Shown piece by piece: positions 7,828 to 16,650 of a DNA stretch of 41,384 nucleotides. The first letter of the stretch is position 1; each line of letters opens with the position of its first letter. The notes below the pieces were generated by a model that made no database searches, had not been told where the DNA came from, and saw only the letters and a program-made list of their open reading frames with translations. The stretch lies in contig CANOSP010000017.1 of the NCBI GenBank assembly GCA_947569705.1, positions 1 to 41,384 of the forward strand, written 5' to 3'. This DNA is from an uncultured Erysipelotrichaceae bacterium. Its GTDB lineage: Bacteria > Bacillota_I > Bacilli_A > Erysipelotrichales > Erysipelotrichaceae. Made by a program: the position numbers and the translations under genes.

Positions 7828-8100
7828 CTATTTTGCGTTCTTTTCTTCGTGCAATTTTTTCATGATACCTTCTTTAGATAAGATATTACGAACAGTATCA
7901 GATGGCTGTGCACCGTTTTTCAGCCATTTTTCAGCTAACTCATTATTTAAAGTTACCTGAGCCGGATTTGTTGTCGGATTGTAAGTACCAATGCTTTCAA
8001 TAATACGACCGTCTCTCGGATAACGAGAATCTGCCGCTACAATACGGTAGAAAGGTTTACCTTTCTTACCCATTCTTTTTAATCTTAATTTAACTGCCAT
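7828..8100 (-). CDS. rpsP: 30S ribosomal protein S16
   Basis: S16 supports early 30S assembly. The 90-aa sequence starts [21 protein letters not shown] and includes [19 protein letters not shown], both hallmarks of the family. The ATG follows AGGAGGAAATATTTGA. It is the first gene of the rpsP-khpA-rimM-trmD unit and has a near-consensus promoter directly upstream. Confidence 0.98.
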   Translation of the reverse strand: MAVKLRLKRMGKKGKPFYRIVAADSRYPRDGRIIESIGTYNPTTNPAQVTLNNELAEKWLKNGAQPSDTVRNILSKEGIMKKLHEEKNAK

Positions 8101-8141
8101 TCAAATATTTCCTCCTATATGTTTCTTATCAAACCTGTATA

Positions 8142-8169
8142 ATTATAACATAGATAAAACAGGTGTCAA
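8142..8169 (-). promoter_or_regulatory. near-consensus sigma-A promoter of rpsP
   Basis: TTGACA (8169-8164), 16 bases, TATAAT (8147-8142) on the minus strand. Both hexamers are perfect. The -35 is built into the 3' arm of the ffh terminator. Confidence 0.85.
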
Positions 8170-8190
8170 GTATTTTTCCTTGCCACCTGT
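8159..8190 (-). terminator. intrinsic terminator of ffh
   Basis: On the minus strand ACAGGTG...CAAG pairs with CTTG...CACCTGT across one G/A mismatch, then TTTTA follows. The 3' arm contains the TTGACA of the rpsP promoter. Confidence 0.8.
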
Positions 8191-8216
8191 AAATTTCAGT
8201 ATTTTTCAATCATTTA

Positions 8217-9614
8217 TTATTTAAAACGCTTTTTTCCCATTCCCGGAAAGCCGCGCATTTTACCCATGCCCTTCATAGCAGCGCCCATTCCCATCGGCAT
8301 TTTGCCGCTTCCTGCCATTTGCGACATCTGTTTCATCATCTGCTTCATTTTATCAAATTCCGATAACAGACGATTGATGTCTTGTACTTTAGTTCCGGAT
8401 CCTCGCGCAATACGATTTTTTCTTGATGCCTTCAATAAAGAAGGATTCGCACGTTCTTCCTTTGTCATACTGTTGATGATTGCTTCACGTACCTTCATCG
8501 TATTTTCAGCCTTTGTCTCATCAATCTGTCCTGCCATTTGAGAAAATCCCGGTATCAGCTTCATCATTCCGCCTAAGGAACCCATTTTTTTGATCTGTTG
8601 GAATTGGAACAACATATCATCCATTGTGAACTGACCGCTCATCATGCGCTTGGCAGACTTGGCACCTTCTTCCATGTCCATCTTTTCCTGTGCCTGCTCT
8701 ACCAAAGATACAATATCACCCATGCCTAGAATACGATCTGCCATGCGATCCGGATGGAATACATCTAAATCATCGATCTTTTCACCGAGACCGACGAATT
8801 TTACCGGTACCTGCGTAATCGTTTTTACCGATAAGATACCGCCGCCGCGTGAATCACCGTCTAATTTTGTTAAAACAAGACCGCTGACATTCAGCTGTTC
8901 ATGAAAACTCTGTGCGACATTTACAATATCCTGACCGGTCATCGCATCAACGGTCAATAAGATGTCATCAGGATTGATTTCTGCTTTGATGTCGGATAAT
9001 TCCTGCATTAATGCTTCATCGATATGCAAACGACCGGCAGTATCGAAAATCACCGTATCAAACTGTTGTTGCTTCGCATAAGCAAGTGCCTGCTTCGCCG
9101 TTTCAAGTGCCGGTGTTTCAATACCTAATGAGAATACCTCGACACCGATGGATTCACCCAGCGTCTTTAACTGCTCAATCGCAGCCGGACGAATAATATC
9201 ACACGCAACCAAAAGTGGTTTTCGCGCCTGTTTTTTCTTAATGACATTGGCAATCTTAGCAGCCGCTGTCGTTTTACCGGTACCTTGCAGACCTACCATC
9301 ATAATCGCAGTGATTCCGCTCGGCTTATAGTTTAAAGGTGCATCCTCACTTCCCAGCAAATCAACGATTTCATCATGCACGATTTTTACGACTAACTGTC
9401 CCGGATTAATCGAGGTCATAACCTCTGTTCCTAATGCCTTTTCTTTGACTCTTTCAATAAAGTCCTTTACGACACGATAATTAACGTCTGCCTCTAATAA
9501 AGACATACGAACCTCGCGAAGCATATCATTCATATTCTTTTCCGTCAATTTTCCTTTACCGGTAATATTGCGGAACGCTTTATTCATTCTTTCGCTCAAC
9601 GATTCAAAAGCCAT
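8217..9614 (-). CDS. ffh: signal recognition particle protein Ffh (SRP54)
   Basis: Ffh binds signal sequences and 4.5S RNA and delivers ribosomes to FtsY. The 465-aa protein has the N domain, then the GTPase domain (G1 GLQGTGKTT, G3 DTAGR, G4 TKLDGDSRGGG) and a methionine-rich M domain with the SKRRRIARGSG-like motif here reading SRKNRIARGSG. It ends in a Met/Gly-rich tail. An in-frame TTG at 9623 would overlap the GAGAGG ribosome binding site, so ATG 9614 is preferred. The ylxM gene that often precedes ffh is absent; rlmA lies upstream instead. Confidence 0.97.
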   Translation of the reverse strand: MAFESLSERMNKAFRNITGKGKLTEKNMNDMLREVRMSLLEADVNYRVVKDFIERVKEKALGTEVMTSINPGQLVVKIVHDEIVDLLGSEDAPLNYKPSGITAIMMVGLQGTGKTTAAAKIANVIKKKQARKPLLVACDIIRPAAIEQLKTLGESIGVEVFSLGIETPALETAKQALAYAKQQQFDTVIFDTAGRLHIDEALMQELSDIKAEINPDDILLTVDAMTGQDIVNVAQSFHEQLNVSGLVLTKLDGDSRGGGILSVKTITQVPVKFVGLGEKIDDLDVFHPDRMADRILGMGDIVSLVEQAQEKMDMEEGAKSAKRMMSGQFTMDDMLFQFQQIKKMGSLGGMMKLIPGFSQMAGQIDETKAENTMKVREAIINSMTKEERANPSLLKASRKNRIARGSGTKVQDINRLLSEFDKMKQMMKQMSQMAGSGKMPMGMGAAMKGMGKMRGFPGMGKKRFK

Positions 9615-9657
9615 AATATTCAACCTCTCTTATTTCACCAGTCAATTCTATTTGTTA

Positions 9658-9666
9658 ATTATAGCA
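9658..9666 (-). promoter_or_regulatory. extended -10 promoter of ffh
   Basis: TGCTATAAT on the minus strand, about 45 bases upstream of the ffh start. The -35 is poor, as is usual with TGn elements. Confidence 0.6.
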
Positions 9667-9828
9667 TATTCAAGCATTGCTTACTATGCCTTATGTGAAT
9701 TTATCCTTATGTAATCAGCTTTTCAGTCTATTTTCTTAAAGTTCCGTGTTCTCTTTGTCAAATTATGATAACTATTTATCAAATGTTTTGATCGAAATAA
9801 AATTATCAATCATTTGAAAACACTCTGT

Positions 9829-10620
9829 TTACTGTTTCTGCCATACTTGAATATAGAAATCCAAGGTCGTATGCAGCTTCCCAATTGATTCCAAACACTG
9901 TATTGCGGATTTAGGAGTTCGATAAGCATACGGAGTCATCATCAATAATGCTTGAATATGTTGAGGCTGCTCAATGTCTACTTCATATTTCAATGCTTCT
10001 TCATGAATGAGTTTCAAGCATTCCAGCGGTTTAGGGGATTCATTTTCATAAACCGTATCATACAGCTGCTGCTTCAATTCCCATAAATGTCTCGCTCCGG
10101 GACCTACCTTAATGAAACAGCCGTTTGTTTTTAATAAGCGTTCAAATTCTTTTTCATAGATCGGCGCAAACACAGATACGAGAATGTCGGCACAGTGATC
10201 ACAAAGCGGCAGCTCGGCAACACTTGCCAGTGCATAATGAGCATTTTCCGCTTTACCGGCTGCCTTCTTTAACGCAAACTTTGATAGATCGAAGCCATAC
10301 ACCTCACTGAAAGGCATCGCTTTCGCAATTTCATTTGTATAATATCCCTGTCCGCATCCTGCATCAATCATACAATTAGCGGGATATTGCTTCATCAGTG
10401 CAATCAATCGCTGTCGCAGCGGCTCATAATATGCCTGTTGTAAAAACTCACTGCGTGCCTGTACCATTTCTTTATTATCACCCTGTGCTTTTCGCTGATG
10501 CAAGCAAAGGTTTACATATCCGCTTTTCGCTATGTCATAACAATGATGATTTTCACACACATAAGAATTCGCAAGCTTATTTAATTTTTCATGACATTTC
10601 GGACAACGATACATACACAT
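9829..10620 (-). CDS. rlmA: 23S rRNA (guanine-N1)-methyltransferase, RlmA family
   Basis: RlmA proteins methylate N1 of G745 or G748 in 23S rRNA. The 263-aa protein has the family's N-terminal zinc ribbon (CPKC, then CENHHC), the following FDIAKSGYVNLL-like motif (here YDIAKSGYVNLCL) and a Rossmann methyltransferase core with MIDAGCGQGYYT. Two in-frame ATGs lie two codons apart behind AAGGAAAGGGG; the first is given. In some Gram-positives the TlrB branch of this family affects macrolide and lincosamide sensitivity; the branch cannot be told here. Confidence 0.87.
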   Translation of the reverse strand: MCMYRCPKCHEKLNKLANSYVCENHHCYDIAKSGYVNLCLHQRKAQGDNKEMVQARSEFLQQAYYEPLRQRLIALMKQYPANCMIDAGCGQGYYTNEIAKAMPFSEVYGFDLSKFALKKAAGKAENAHYALASVAELPLCDHCADILVSVFAPIYEKEFERLLKTNGCFIKVGPGARHLWELKQQLYDTVYENESPKPLECLKLIHEEALKYEVDIEQPQHIQALLMMTPYAYRTPKSAIQCLESIGKLHTTLDFYIQVWQKQ

Positions 10621-10702
10621 TCCCCTTTCCTTGAGGATGATCTTTATTATTTAAAATTCATATATCCATACACTGCTGTTCATCATTATATCAGACTAAC
10701 AT

Positions 10703-10744
10703 AAAAAAAGCTATCTGCTTTCACTGAGAAAGAGACAGCTTTTA
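10703..10744 (-). terminator. intrinsic terminator of the Asn/Gln-rich gene
   Basis: On the minus strand AAGCTGTCT...CTTTC pairs with GAAAG...AGATAGCTT and is followed by seven T. It starts about 10 bases past the stop at 10755. Confidence 0.8.
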
Positions 10745-10754
10745 TCTCCCGCAA

Positions 10755-11039
10755 TTAACGGAAATTACGATTGTTTTGTTGGTTCTGATTGTTATTGCGA
10801 TTGTTGTTCTGACGCTCATTTTGTTCATTTGAACGATTCTGATTGTTCTGATTTAAAGAGCGTGAGTTGTTTGACTGATTATTGTTGCTTTTATAATCGC
10901 GGCACTGATTTTCCTTCTGATACTCATTTTGATGCTGTTGCTTCTGTTCTTCAACTTCGGCACCTAATTCAATGCCCATCTCATACTGATATAAATCCTG
11001 TTGTACCTGTTTTTCATTATACTGTTTTTTTCTTTCCAT
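10755..11039 (-). CDS. small Asn/Gln-rich protein, possible spore (SASP-like) protein
   Basis: This 94-aa hydrophilic protein has a charged, helical N-terminal third (MERKKQYNEKQVQQDLYQYE) and a repetitive tail made almost only of Asn, Gln, Arg and Ser. QYEMGIELGAE in the first part resembles the YEIAxELG motif of small acid-soluble spore proteins, and a Gln/Asn-rich body is typical of gamma-type SASPs. This is a resemblance, not a firm assignment. ATG 11039 is chosen because the GTG at 11048 lies inside the GAGGTGA ribosome binding site. It is monocistronic with its own terminator. Alternative: an unrelated low-complexity RNA-binding or coat protein. Confidence 0.6.
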   Translation of the reverse strand: MERKKQYNEKQVQQDLYQYEMGIELGAEVEEQKQQHQNEYQKENQCRDYKSNNNQSNNSRSLNQNNQNRSNEQNERQNNNRNNNQNQQNNRNFR

Positions 11040-11056
11040 TTTTATCACCTCGAGAT

Positions 11057-11085
11057 TAGTATGATACGAGGTTTTTATTTTATAC
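11057..11085 (-). promoter_or_regulatory. possible sigma-G-type (forespore) promoter
   Basis: GTATA (11085-11081), 17 bases, CATACTA (11063-11057) matches the classical sigma-G pattern. The leader to the ATG would be only about 12 bases, which is unusually short. Confidence 0.35.
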
Positions 11086-11170
11086 GTAAATTATGCTTAA
11101 ACAGTGTGCAAGCATTTTTTATTTGAATACAATAATCACATCTGAAACAGTATTTATCATAAGAAACAAT

Positions 11171-11200
11171 AAAAAGACAGCGAATATAATACCCACTGTC
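11171..11200 (-). terminator. intrinsic terminator of the rimP-nusA-infB-rbfA operon
   Basis: GACAG/CTGTC (11200-11196 and 11180-11176 on the minus strand) is followed by TTTTTATT. It lies about 30 bases past the rbfA stop. Confidence 0.65.
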
Positions 11201-11228
11201 CTATATCTATACTATTACTTTTAAATGC

Positions 11229-11567
11229 CTATTTATTCAAATCAGCGATAATCCGCTCAATCTTATTGCCGTTTTCCAATGCATGATCATGCAGAAAGAT
11301 TAACTGCGGCACCTTGCGAATTGTCATACGCTTAGCCAGTTGAGTGCGAATAAAGCCTTTAGAGCGCTCTAATGCCTTCATACCTGCCTCTTTGCGTGCT
11401 TCCTGTCCTAAAAATGAGACATACACCTTCGCAATGGATAAATCGCCGCTGACAATTACATCGGTAATCGTAATAAAACCGATTTTAGGGTCTTTTAACT
11501 CAAACTGAATAATTTCAGAAACTTCCTTTTGGATAATTCCGGCTATTTTATCTTTTTTCATACTCAT
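11229..11567 (-). CDS. rbfA: ribosome-binding factor A
   Basis: RbfA binds the 30S subunit and helps process the 5' end of 16S rRNA, notably in the cold. The 112-aa protein is a KH-like single domain with IIQFELKDPKIGFITITDV and VYVSFLG. A GTG at 11576 would lie inside the AGGTGAT ribosome binding site, so ATG 11567 is used. It is the last gene of the nusA-infB operon, 15 bases after infB, followed by the operon terminator. Confidence 0.95.
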   Translation of the reverse strand: MSMKKDKIAGIIQKEVSEIIQFELKDPKIGFITITDVIVSGDLSIAKVYVSFLGQEARKEAGMKALERSKGFIRTQLAKRMTIRKVPQLIFLHDHALENGNKIERIIADLNK

Positions 11568-11582
11568 AACAATCACCTAATG

Positions 11583-13442
11583 TTATTGTACTTCAACCTG
11601 CTGATCCTCATACGCCTCAATTACATCATCCATCTTAAGATCATTGTAATTTTCAATCGTTAAGCCGCAGTCAAAGCCGTTTTGTACTTCCTTCACATCA
11701 TTTTGGAAACGACGCAGAGATGCCAGCTTGCCGTTATAGATCACAACGCCGTCACGAATCAAACGTACGCTGCATTCCTTTTTCAAGCAACCGTCTGTAA
11801 CCATACATCCGGCAATTGTTCCGATTTTACTGACCTTGAATAATTGACGAACCTCTGCCTGTCCGATAACGACTTCCTCATATACCGGCGCAAGCATACC
11901 CTTCATCGCATTTTCCATTTCCTCTAATGCCTTATAGATAATGTTATGCAGATGAATTTCAATGCCTTCTTCCTCGGCTTTTTTACGGACTGTCGCATTC
12001 GGACGAACATTAAAGCCGTAAATCATCGCATTTGAAGCGCTGGCTAACATAATATCGGATTCTGTGATCGCTCCTGCCGAAGAGCGAATCACATTGACGC
12101 GAACGCCCTGTACATCGATTTTTTCCATGCTTGCCTTTACTGCTTCGGCACTTCCCTGAACATCCGCTTTGATAATAATATTGATCGTCTGTAAGTTTCC
12201 TTCTTCAATTTGACGAGCCAAATCATCTAATGACATTGCGCTTGTCGCATTGCGTTCGGAATCAATACGCTTCTGTAATCTTGTTTCGGCAATCTGACGC
12301 GCTTTTTTCTCACTGTCAAATACTTTAAATATATCACCGGCAATCGGTACATCATTTAAACCGATAATTTCCACCGGAGTAGACGGCAAGGCGGTTTTCA
12401 ATTCACGTCCTAAATCATCCACCATCTTACGCACACGTCCGAAAGCAGTTCCGACAACCAAACTGTCTCCCGCATTTAAAGTACCGCTTTGAATCAACAG
12501 CGTTGCGACCGGACCGCGCCCTTTATCAAGCTTCGCTTCGATCACAGTACCGACCGCTGATTTATTCGGGTTAGCCTTAAAGTCCTCGACCTCTGCCAAA
12601 ATCATAATCGTATCAAGCAGTTCTTTGACACCCTCACCGCTTTTCGCACTGATTTTACAGAAAATCGTATTGCCGCCCCATTCCTCAGGCATCATATCCA
12701 GCTCTGCCATTTCAGACATAATACGGTCGGGATTCACTCCCGGCTTATCCATTTTATTTACTGCAACGATTACCGGTACACCTGCTGCCTTCGCATGATC
12801 CACGGCTTCCTTAGTCTGCGGCATCACACCGTCATCGGCAGCTACAACGATAATAACAATATCGGTGATTTTCGCACCGCGCGCACGCATTGCAGTAAAC
12901 GCCTCATGTCCCGGGGTATCCAAGAAAGTGACTTTTTTTCCTTTCACCGTTACTTGATACGCACCGATATGCTGCGTAATTCCGCCGAATTCACCCGCTG
13001 TTACATGAGTCTTACGGATCGTATCCAAAAGTGTCGTCTTACCGTGATCGACATGTCCCATAATCGTAATTACCGGCGGTCTTGAAACTTTACTTGCATC
13101 ATCATCCTCATCTAGTGAAATCATTTCCTCAAAATCACTTTCTTCAATGATGATTTCCTTGTGTGTTTCCACATTGAATTCCATACAAATCAATTCAATA
13201 TTTTCTTCATCTAATGTGGAATTGATCGTTACCATTGTTCCCATCATAAACAACAGCTTTATAATCTCACTGGCATTGCGGTTCAGCTTTTCAGCTAATT
13301 CCTGAACGCTCATCGGACCGCTGTAGGTCAATTCCTTTACTTCCTCGCGCTTCTTAGGCTGTGCCTGTGCACCGCCGCCGTGATTGCGATTCGCTCTTTT
13401 CTTATTATTATTGTTATTTCTTCTTTGTGGTTGTCTTGCCAT
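11583..13442 (-). CDS. infB: translation initiation factor IF-2
   Basis: IF-2 is the GTPase that brings initiator tRNA to the 30S subunit and promotes subunit joining. The 619-aa form is short: the N-terminal extension is a brief Asn/Arg/Lys-rich tract (residues 1-35). The IF2-N helix domain ([19 protein letters not shown]) follows, then the G domain (G1 [10 protein letters not shown]3 DTPGHEAF, G4 NKMDKP) and domains II-IV. Translation could open 49 codons further up, but that stretch lies over the rplGA gene and lacks family similarity. AGGTGAT precedes ATG 13442. Confidence 0.97.
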   Translation of the reverse strand: MARQPQRRNNNNNKKRANRNHGGGAQAQPKKREEVKELTYSGPMSVQELAEKLNRNASEIIKLLFMMGTMVTINSTLDEENIELICMEFNVETHKEIIIEESDFEEMISLDEDDDASKVSRPPVITIMGHVDHGKTTLLDTIRKTHVTAGEFGGITQHIGAYQVTVKGKKVTFLDTPGHEAFTAMRARGAKITDIVIIVVAADDGVMPQTKEAVDHAKAAGVPVIVAVNKMDKPGVNPDRIMSEMAELDMMPEEWGGNTIFCKISAKSGEGVKELLDTIMILAEVEDFKANPNKSAVGTVIEAKLDKGRGPVATLLIQSGTLNAGDSLVVGTAFGRVRKMVDDLGRELKTALPSTPVEIIGLNDVPIAGDIFKVFDSEKKARQIAETRLQKRIDSERNATSAMSLDDLARQIEEGNLQTINIIIKADVQGSAEAVKASMEKIDVQGVRVNVIRSSAGAITESDIMLASASNAMIYGFNVRPNATVRKKAEEEGIEIHLHNIIYKALEEMENAMKGMLAPVYEEVVIGQAEVRQLFKVSKIGTIAGCMVTDGCLKKECSVRLIRDGVVIYNGKLASLRRFQNDVKEVQNGFDCGLTIENYNDLKMDDVIEAYEDQQVEVQ

Positions 13443-13450
13443 AATATCAC

Positions 13451-13744
13451 CTAGCCTTTCAAGCAAGCATGAAGCTTTTGTGCAAAACCTTGATCTAATA
13501 CGGCAACCGCCTTGCGATTCCAAGTACCGATTGCCTGATTCATCATGGATTCTTCCATAAAAACATAAGGGATTTGATAAAAGGTACATTTATCAATCAG
13601 CTTTTTACGCATATTATCACCGCATTCTACGGTAATAATCACAAGATAAGCTGTTTTCTGCTGAACGGCGCGTATCACCTCATCGCCGTATTTCAGCTTG
13701 CGTGAGCGCTGTGCCAAACCCAACAGTCCCGACACATTACTCAT
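13451..13744 (-). CDS. rplGA: L7Ae-family kink-turn protein YlxQ
   Basis: A 97-aa L7Ae/L30e-fold protein that in Bacillota binds kink-turn RNA. Visible landmarks are [18 protein letters not shown] at the start and [15 protein letters not shown] in the middle. ATG 13744 lies ten bases after GGAG; an in-frame TTG two codons upstream is less likely. It overlaps rnpM by eight bases, so the two are probably coupled. The set nusA-rnpM-rplGA-infB is the standard order. Confidence 0.88.
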   Translation of the reverse strand: MSNVSGLLGLAQRSRKLKYGDEVIRAVQQKTAYLVIITVECGDNMRKKLIDKCTFYQIPYVFMEESMMNQAIGTWNRKAVAVLDQGFAQKLHACLKG

Positions 13745-13997
13745 GTTCAAACATCTCCGCTAATTTCGCATAGACCTCATCGGGAATTTCACATTCCAAT
13801 GCCCTGACAAGTGCCTTGCGTTTCATCGCCTGTTCGAGTGCTTCCTTGCTTTTTTTCAAATAAGCACCGCGTCCGTTTTGACGTCCGCTTTCATCGATGA
13901 CAACTTCGCCTGACGGAGTGCGAACGATGCGCAGCAATTCTTTTTTAGGAAGGCTTTCACCGGTAGCCACACAGCGTCGCATCGGTATTTTTTTCAT
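13737..13997 (-). CDS. rnpM: RNase P modulator RnpM (YlxR, DUF448)
   Basis: This 86-aa protein shows the DUF448 signature RRCVATGESLPKKELLRIVR and the nucleotide- or RNA-contacting GRQNGRGAYLKKSKE. YlxR binds the RNase P RNA and modulates RNase P in Bacillus; older work linked it to transcription. It lies 18 bases after nusA and overlaps rplGA. Confidence 0.9.
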   Translation of the reverse strand: MKKIPMRRCVATGESLPKKELLRIVRTPSGEVVIDESGRQNGRGAYLKKSKEALEQAMKRKALVRALECEIPDEVYAKLAEMFEHE

Positions 13998-14015
13998 ATG
14001 CAGCTCCTCCTGTTC

Positions 14016-15701
14016 TTATTCCTCGTAATATTGATCGTATTCATCAAAATCAATATCGTCATTGATCCAATCGTTTTCCTGTTCCTCTGCTTCCTGACGA
14101 GCAATTTCCTCTAATTCCTCTTCGGTATAGATCGGTTTCAATTCATAATCCTTTTTACTTAAATCAAAGGTCGTCTTGCGCTTAGGTTCATCCTCATCTT
14201 TGCGCTTGAAGCTTTTCTTAACCGCAGAATGCTCATCTTTTGAAGTCTTGTTATCAAGAATCTTTTCAAATTTAGATACATATTCCTGCTTCTCTTTGAT
14301 ATTCAAGCCTTCCTGACGTTGTTTTTCCTTCGCCAAACGAGCCGCTTCCTCTAAATCACTTACAGCTTTATCCGCAGCTTCCTTCTCCGGTTTCTGCTCT
14401 GTTGAAACAACCGCTTCCTCTTTAACTTCTGCTTTGGATTCACTACCTGTCGCAGTCTGTGCTTCTTCACGAATCATTTCATCCACATGTGTATCTTCAA
14501 TCACATCATTGTAAGCAAAATCAGGTGTTTCCACCGGCTGCACTGACTCTGCTTCTACAGCTTCAAAGCGCATTGCCTGTGCTTTGGCTTTTTCTTCCTC
14601 TTTGTTTTTCAAATACAGAGCGCGTTGTTCGTCCGCGATAGAACGCCAATCAATACCCTTTTCATTAATATCGCTTTCTGACTTAATATCAATTTTAGAG
14701 CCTGTCAGCTTCACTGCCAAACGAGCATTTTTGCCTTTTTTACCGATCGCCAATGATAATTGATTATCACCTACGATGACCAGCAGACCGTTTTTGCGTT
14801 CATCACTCGGAATTACTGCCAATACCTCTGCCGGCGACAATGCGTTCTTAATCAGCTCTGTGACATCATCGCTCCATTCAAAAATATCAATTTTTTCACC
14901 GCGCAGTTCATCAATGACAACCTGAACACGAGACCCGCGAGGCCCGATACATGCGCCGATCGGATCAACATTGTCATTGTTTGAATATACCGCCATCTTA
15001 GTACGTTCACCGGCTTCACGAGCAATCGCTTTGATTTCAATTACTCCCTGATAAATCTCCGGTACTTCTTTTTCAAACAGACGCTTCACTAAAGTAGCGG
15101 CACCGCGTGATACAAGTACTTGAGCGCCCTTTGTTTCTTTGTTTACTTCGTTGATTACCACACGAAGACGCTGTCCCTCATAATACTTTTCACCGGGAAT
15201 CTGTTGGTTTTTCGGCATCAATGCCATCGTTTTACCGATATTGACTATCACAAATTTATCCTCGACTGTCTCTACCGTACCGATCACCATTTCTTCCACT
15301 TTATCACAGTATTCATCATAGACAGCCTGTTTTTCTGCCTCACGAATTTTCTGCTTCATGACATTCTTCGCCAAAACAACGGCAGCGCGTCCCATTTCAG
15401 CGATATTCACTTCCTGCTCCACCAAATCATCTAACTGAAATTCCTGTTTGATTCGTTTTGCATCGGTTAATGAAATCTCTAATTCATCATCTTCAACATT
15501 CTCCACAACTTTACGCTGCTGATAAACCTTAATCGTTCCCTTATCATTAATATCCACTCTGACAAGCGCATCAGGTATTTCAATATGTTTACGATAAGCC
15601 TTTTCCAGTGCTTCCGTCAAAGCATCAACCACAATCTCTTTTGATAATTTACGATCACTTTCAATAGCCTGCATCGCAGCCATAAAATCTTTTAAATTCA
15701 T
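14016..15701 (-). CDS. nusA: transcription termination/antitermination factor NusA
   Basis: NusA binds RNA polymerase and nascent RNA and modulates pausing and termination. Domains in order: N-terminal polymerase-binding part (1-125), S1 (about 135-200, MVIGTVETVEDKFVIV), KH1 (IGACIGPRGSRVQ) and KH2 (LSLAIGKKGKNARLA). An acidic, Glu/Lys-rich C-terminal extension of about 190 residues follows and ends in DDIDFDEYDQYYEE. Bacillus NusA stops after KH2, so this tail is extra; its low-complexity character suggests a disordered region. It follows rimP by about 20 bases in the same operon. Confidence 0.96.
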   Translation of the reverse strand: MNLKDFMAAMQAIESDRKLSKEIVVDALTEALEKAYRKHIEIPDALVRVDINDKGTIKVYQQRKVVENVEDDELEISLTDAKRIKQEFQLDDLVEQEVNIAEMGRAAVVLAKNVMKQKIREAEKQAVYDEYCDKVEEMVIGTVETVEDKFVIVNIGKTMALMPKNQQIPGEKYYEGQRLRVVINEVNKETKGAQVLVSRGAATLVKRLFEKEVPEIYQGVIEIKAIAREAGERTKMAVYSNNDNVDPIGACIGPRGSRVQVVIDELRGEKIDIFEWSDDVTELIKNALSPAEVLAVIPSDERKNGLLVIVGDNQLSLAIGKKGKNARLAVKLTGSKIDIKSESDINEKGIDWRSIADEQRALYLKNKEEEKAKAQAMRFEAVEAESVQPVETPDFAYNDVIEDTHVDEMIREEAQTATGSESKAEVKEEAVVSTEQKPEKEAADKAVSDLEEAARLAKEKQRQEGLNIKEKQEYVSKFEKILDNKTSKDEHSAVKKSFKRKDEDEPKRKTTFDLSKKDYELKPIYTEEELEEIARQEAEEQENDWINDDIDFDEYDQYYEE

Positions 15702-15720
15702 CTCTCTTTATCCTTTCTGC

Positions 15721-16188
15721 TTATATTTTTACCGCCAAACGAATGAGCGCAATGTTTTCACGTTCAATTTTCGCCTGTCGCTTCACTGCTTTATCCATAT
15801 AGGAAATTTCCAAAACTTGATCATCCGCATAAAGCAAGGTTCCCGTGATCTCACTTCTTCCTGCTTTGGGATTTTTATATTTGACATACACATGCTCATT
15901 GAGTGCCGATCTAATATCCGCATCACTTTTTAATTCCCGTTCTGCGCCGGGTGAGCATACTTCTAAAAAGTATTCATGTGCAATCAAATCACGTTCATCC
16001 AACACTTCGGATATGTGTTCACTGACAGCTGCACAAGTATCAATATCGATTGTGCCGTCATCCTTCATCAGTGCCACACGCAATATTGTCATCTGATTTT
16101 CTTTGTGCCAGCCGATTTCATATAAACGCAAGTTCATCTTTTGTAAAATCGGTTCAATCACCGTTTCAATATTTTTGGTATTTTCCAC
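15721..16188 (-). CDS. rimP: ribosome maturation factor RimP
   Basis: RimP assists 30S assembly. The 155-aa protein has the N-terminal alpha/beta domain (VEPILQKMNLRLYEIGWHKENQ), the conserved YFLEVCSPGAERELKSD segment and a C-terminal SH3-like domain. The start is GTG 16188, seven bases after GGAG. It opens the rimP-nusA-rnpM-rplGA-infB-rbfA operon and has a promoter and a leader hairpin upstream. Confidence 0.95.
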   Translation of the reverse strand: MENTKNIETVIEPILQKMNLRLYEIGWHKENQMTILRVALMKDDGTIDIDTCAAVSEHISEVLDERDLIAHEYFLEVCSPGAERELKSDADIRSALNEHVYVKYKNPKAGRSEITGTLLYADDQVLEISYMDKAVKRQAKIERENIALIRLAVKI

Positions 16189-16215
16189 TGCTTCGCTCCT
16201 TTAAACATAATAATA

Positions 16216-16234
16216 GAGTGGGCATGACCCACTC
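16216..16234 (-). promoter_or_regulatory. leader hairpin upstream of rimP, possible NusA-dependent terminator
   Basis: GAGTGGG/CCCACTC with a 5-nt loop is followed by TATTATTATG on the minus strand. The U-tract is imperfect, as expected for a NusA-dependent terminator. Bacillus subtilis NusA controls its own operon through termination in this leader. Confidence 0.55.
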
Positions 16235-16252
16235 CTGTTGAAGTTCTTTATT

Positions 16253-16281
16253 AATATACCACGATTTTCCTTTAAATACAA
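16253..16281 (-). promoter_or_regulatory. promoter of the rimP-nusA operon
   Basis: TTGTAT (16281-16276), 17 bases, TATATT (16258-16253), with TGG before the -10. Confidence 0.65.
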
Positions 16282-16436
16282 TGCTTTTTGCATATTTTTA
16301 TCATGATTGTGCTGTTTTACACCGCCTGTACTGCTTCTCAATAAATTTTTCATACAGACTCATAGGTTTATAAACAAAACATGCATGAATTCAAACAATC
16401 TAAAATCATTTGACTTCGCTACACTTTTCATGCAAA

Positions 16437-16460
16437 TAAAAAAAGAGCGAACGCTCCTCT
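16437..16460 (-). terminator. intrinsic terminator of rpmF
   Basis: GAGCG/CGCTC is followed by TTTTTTTA on the minus strand, directly after the rpmF stop. Confidence 0.75.
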
Positions 16461-16634
16461 TTATGCTTTTTCTACGATTGTGTTACCGTTGTACACACCA
16501 CATTCACACATCTTATGCGGTACCTTGTACTCACCGCAAGCCGGACACTTAACAAGTGTCGGTGCAGCTAATTTATAGTGTGTTCTTCTTTTTGCTTTTC
16601 TTGTTTTTGAATTACGTCTCTGTTGTACTGCCAT
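16461..16634 (-). CDS. rpmF: 50S ribosomal protein L32
   Basis: L32 has 57 aa here with the family start [19 protein letters not shown] and a zinc ribbon of four cysteines ([16 protein letters not shown]). All zinc ligands are present, so this is the zinc-binding form. ATG 16634 follows AGGAGGTGCTAACA; an upstream in-frame start would include that site. It is cotranscribed with yceD, 16 bases upstream. Confidence 0.96.
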   Translation of the reverse strand: MAVQQRRNSKTRKAKRRTHYKLAAPTLVKCPACGEYKVPHKMCECGVYNGNTIVEKA

Positions 16635-16650
16635 TGTTAGCACCTCCTGC

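Noticed and set aside
13443-13589. A 49-codon N-terminal extension of IF-2
   Set aside because: It lies over the rplGA coding region in another frame, has unusual residue content, and AGGTGAT marks the internal ATG.
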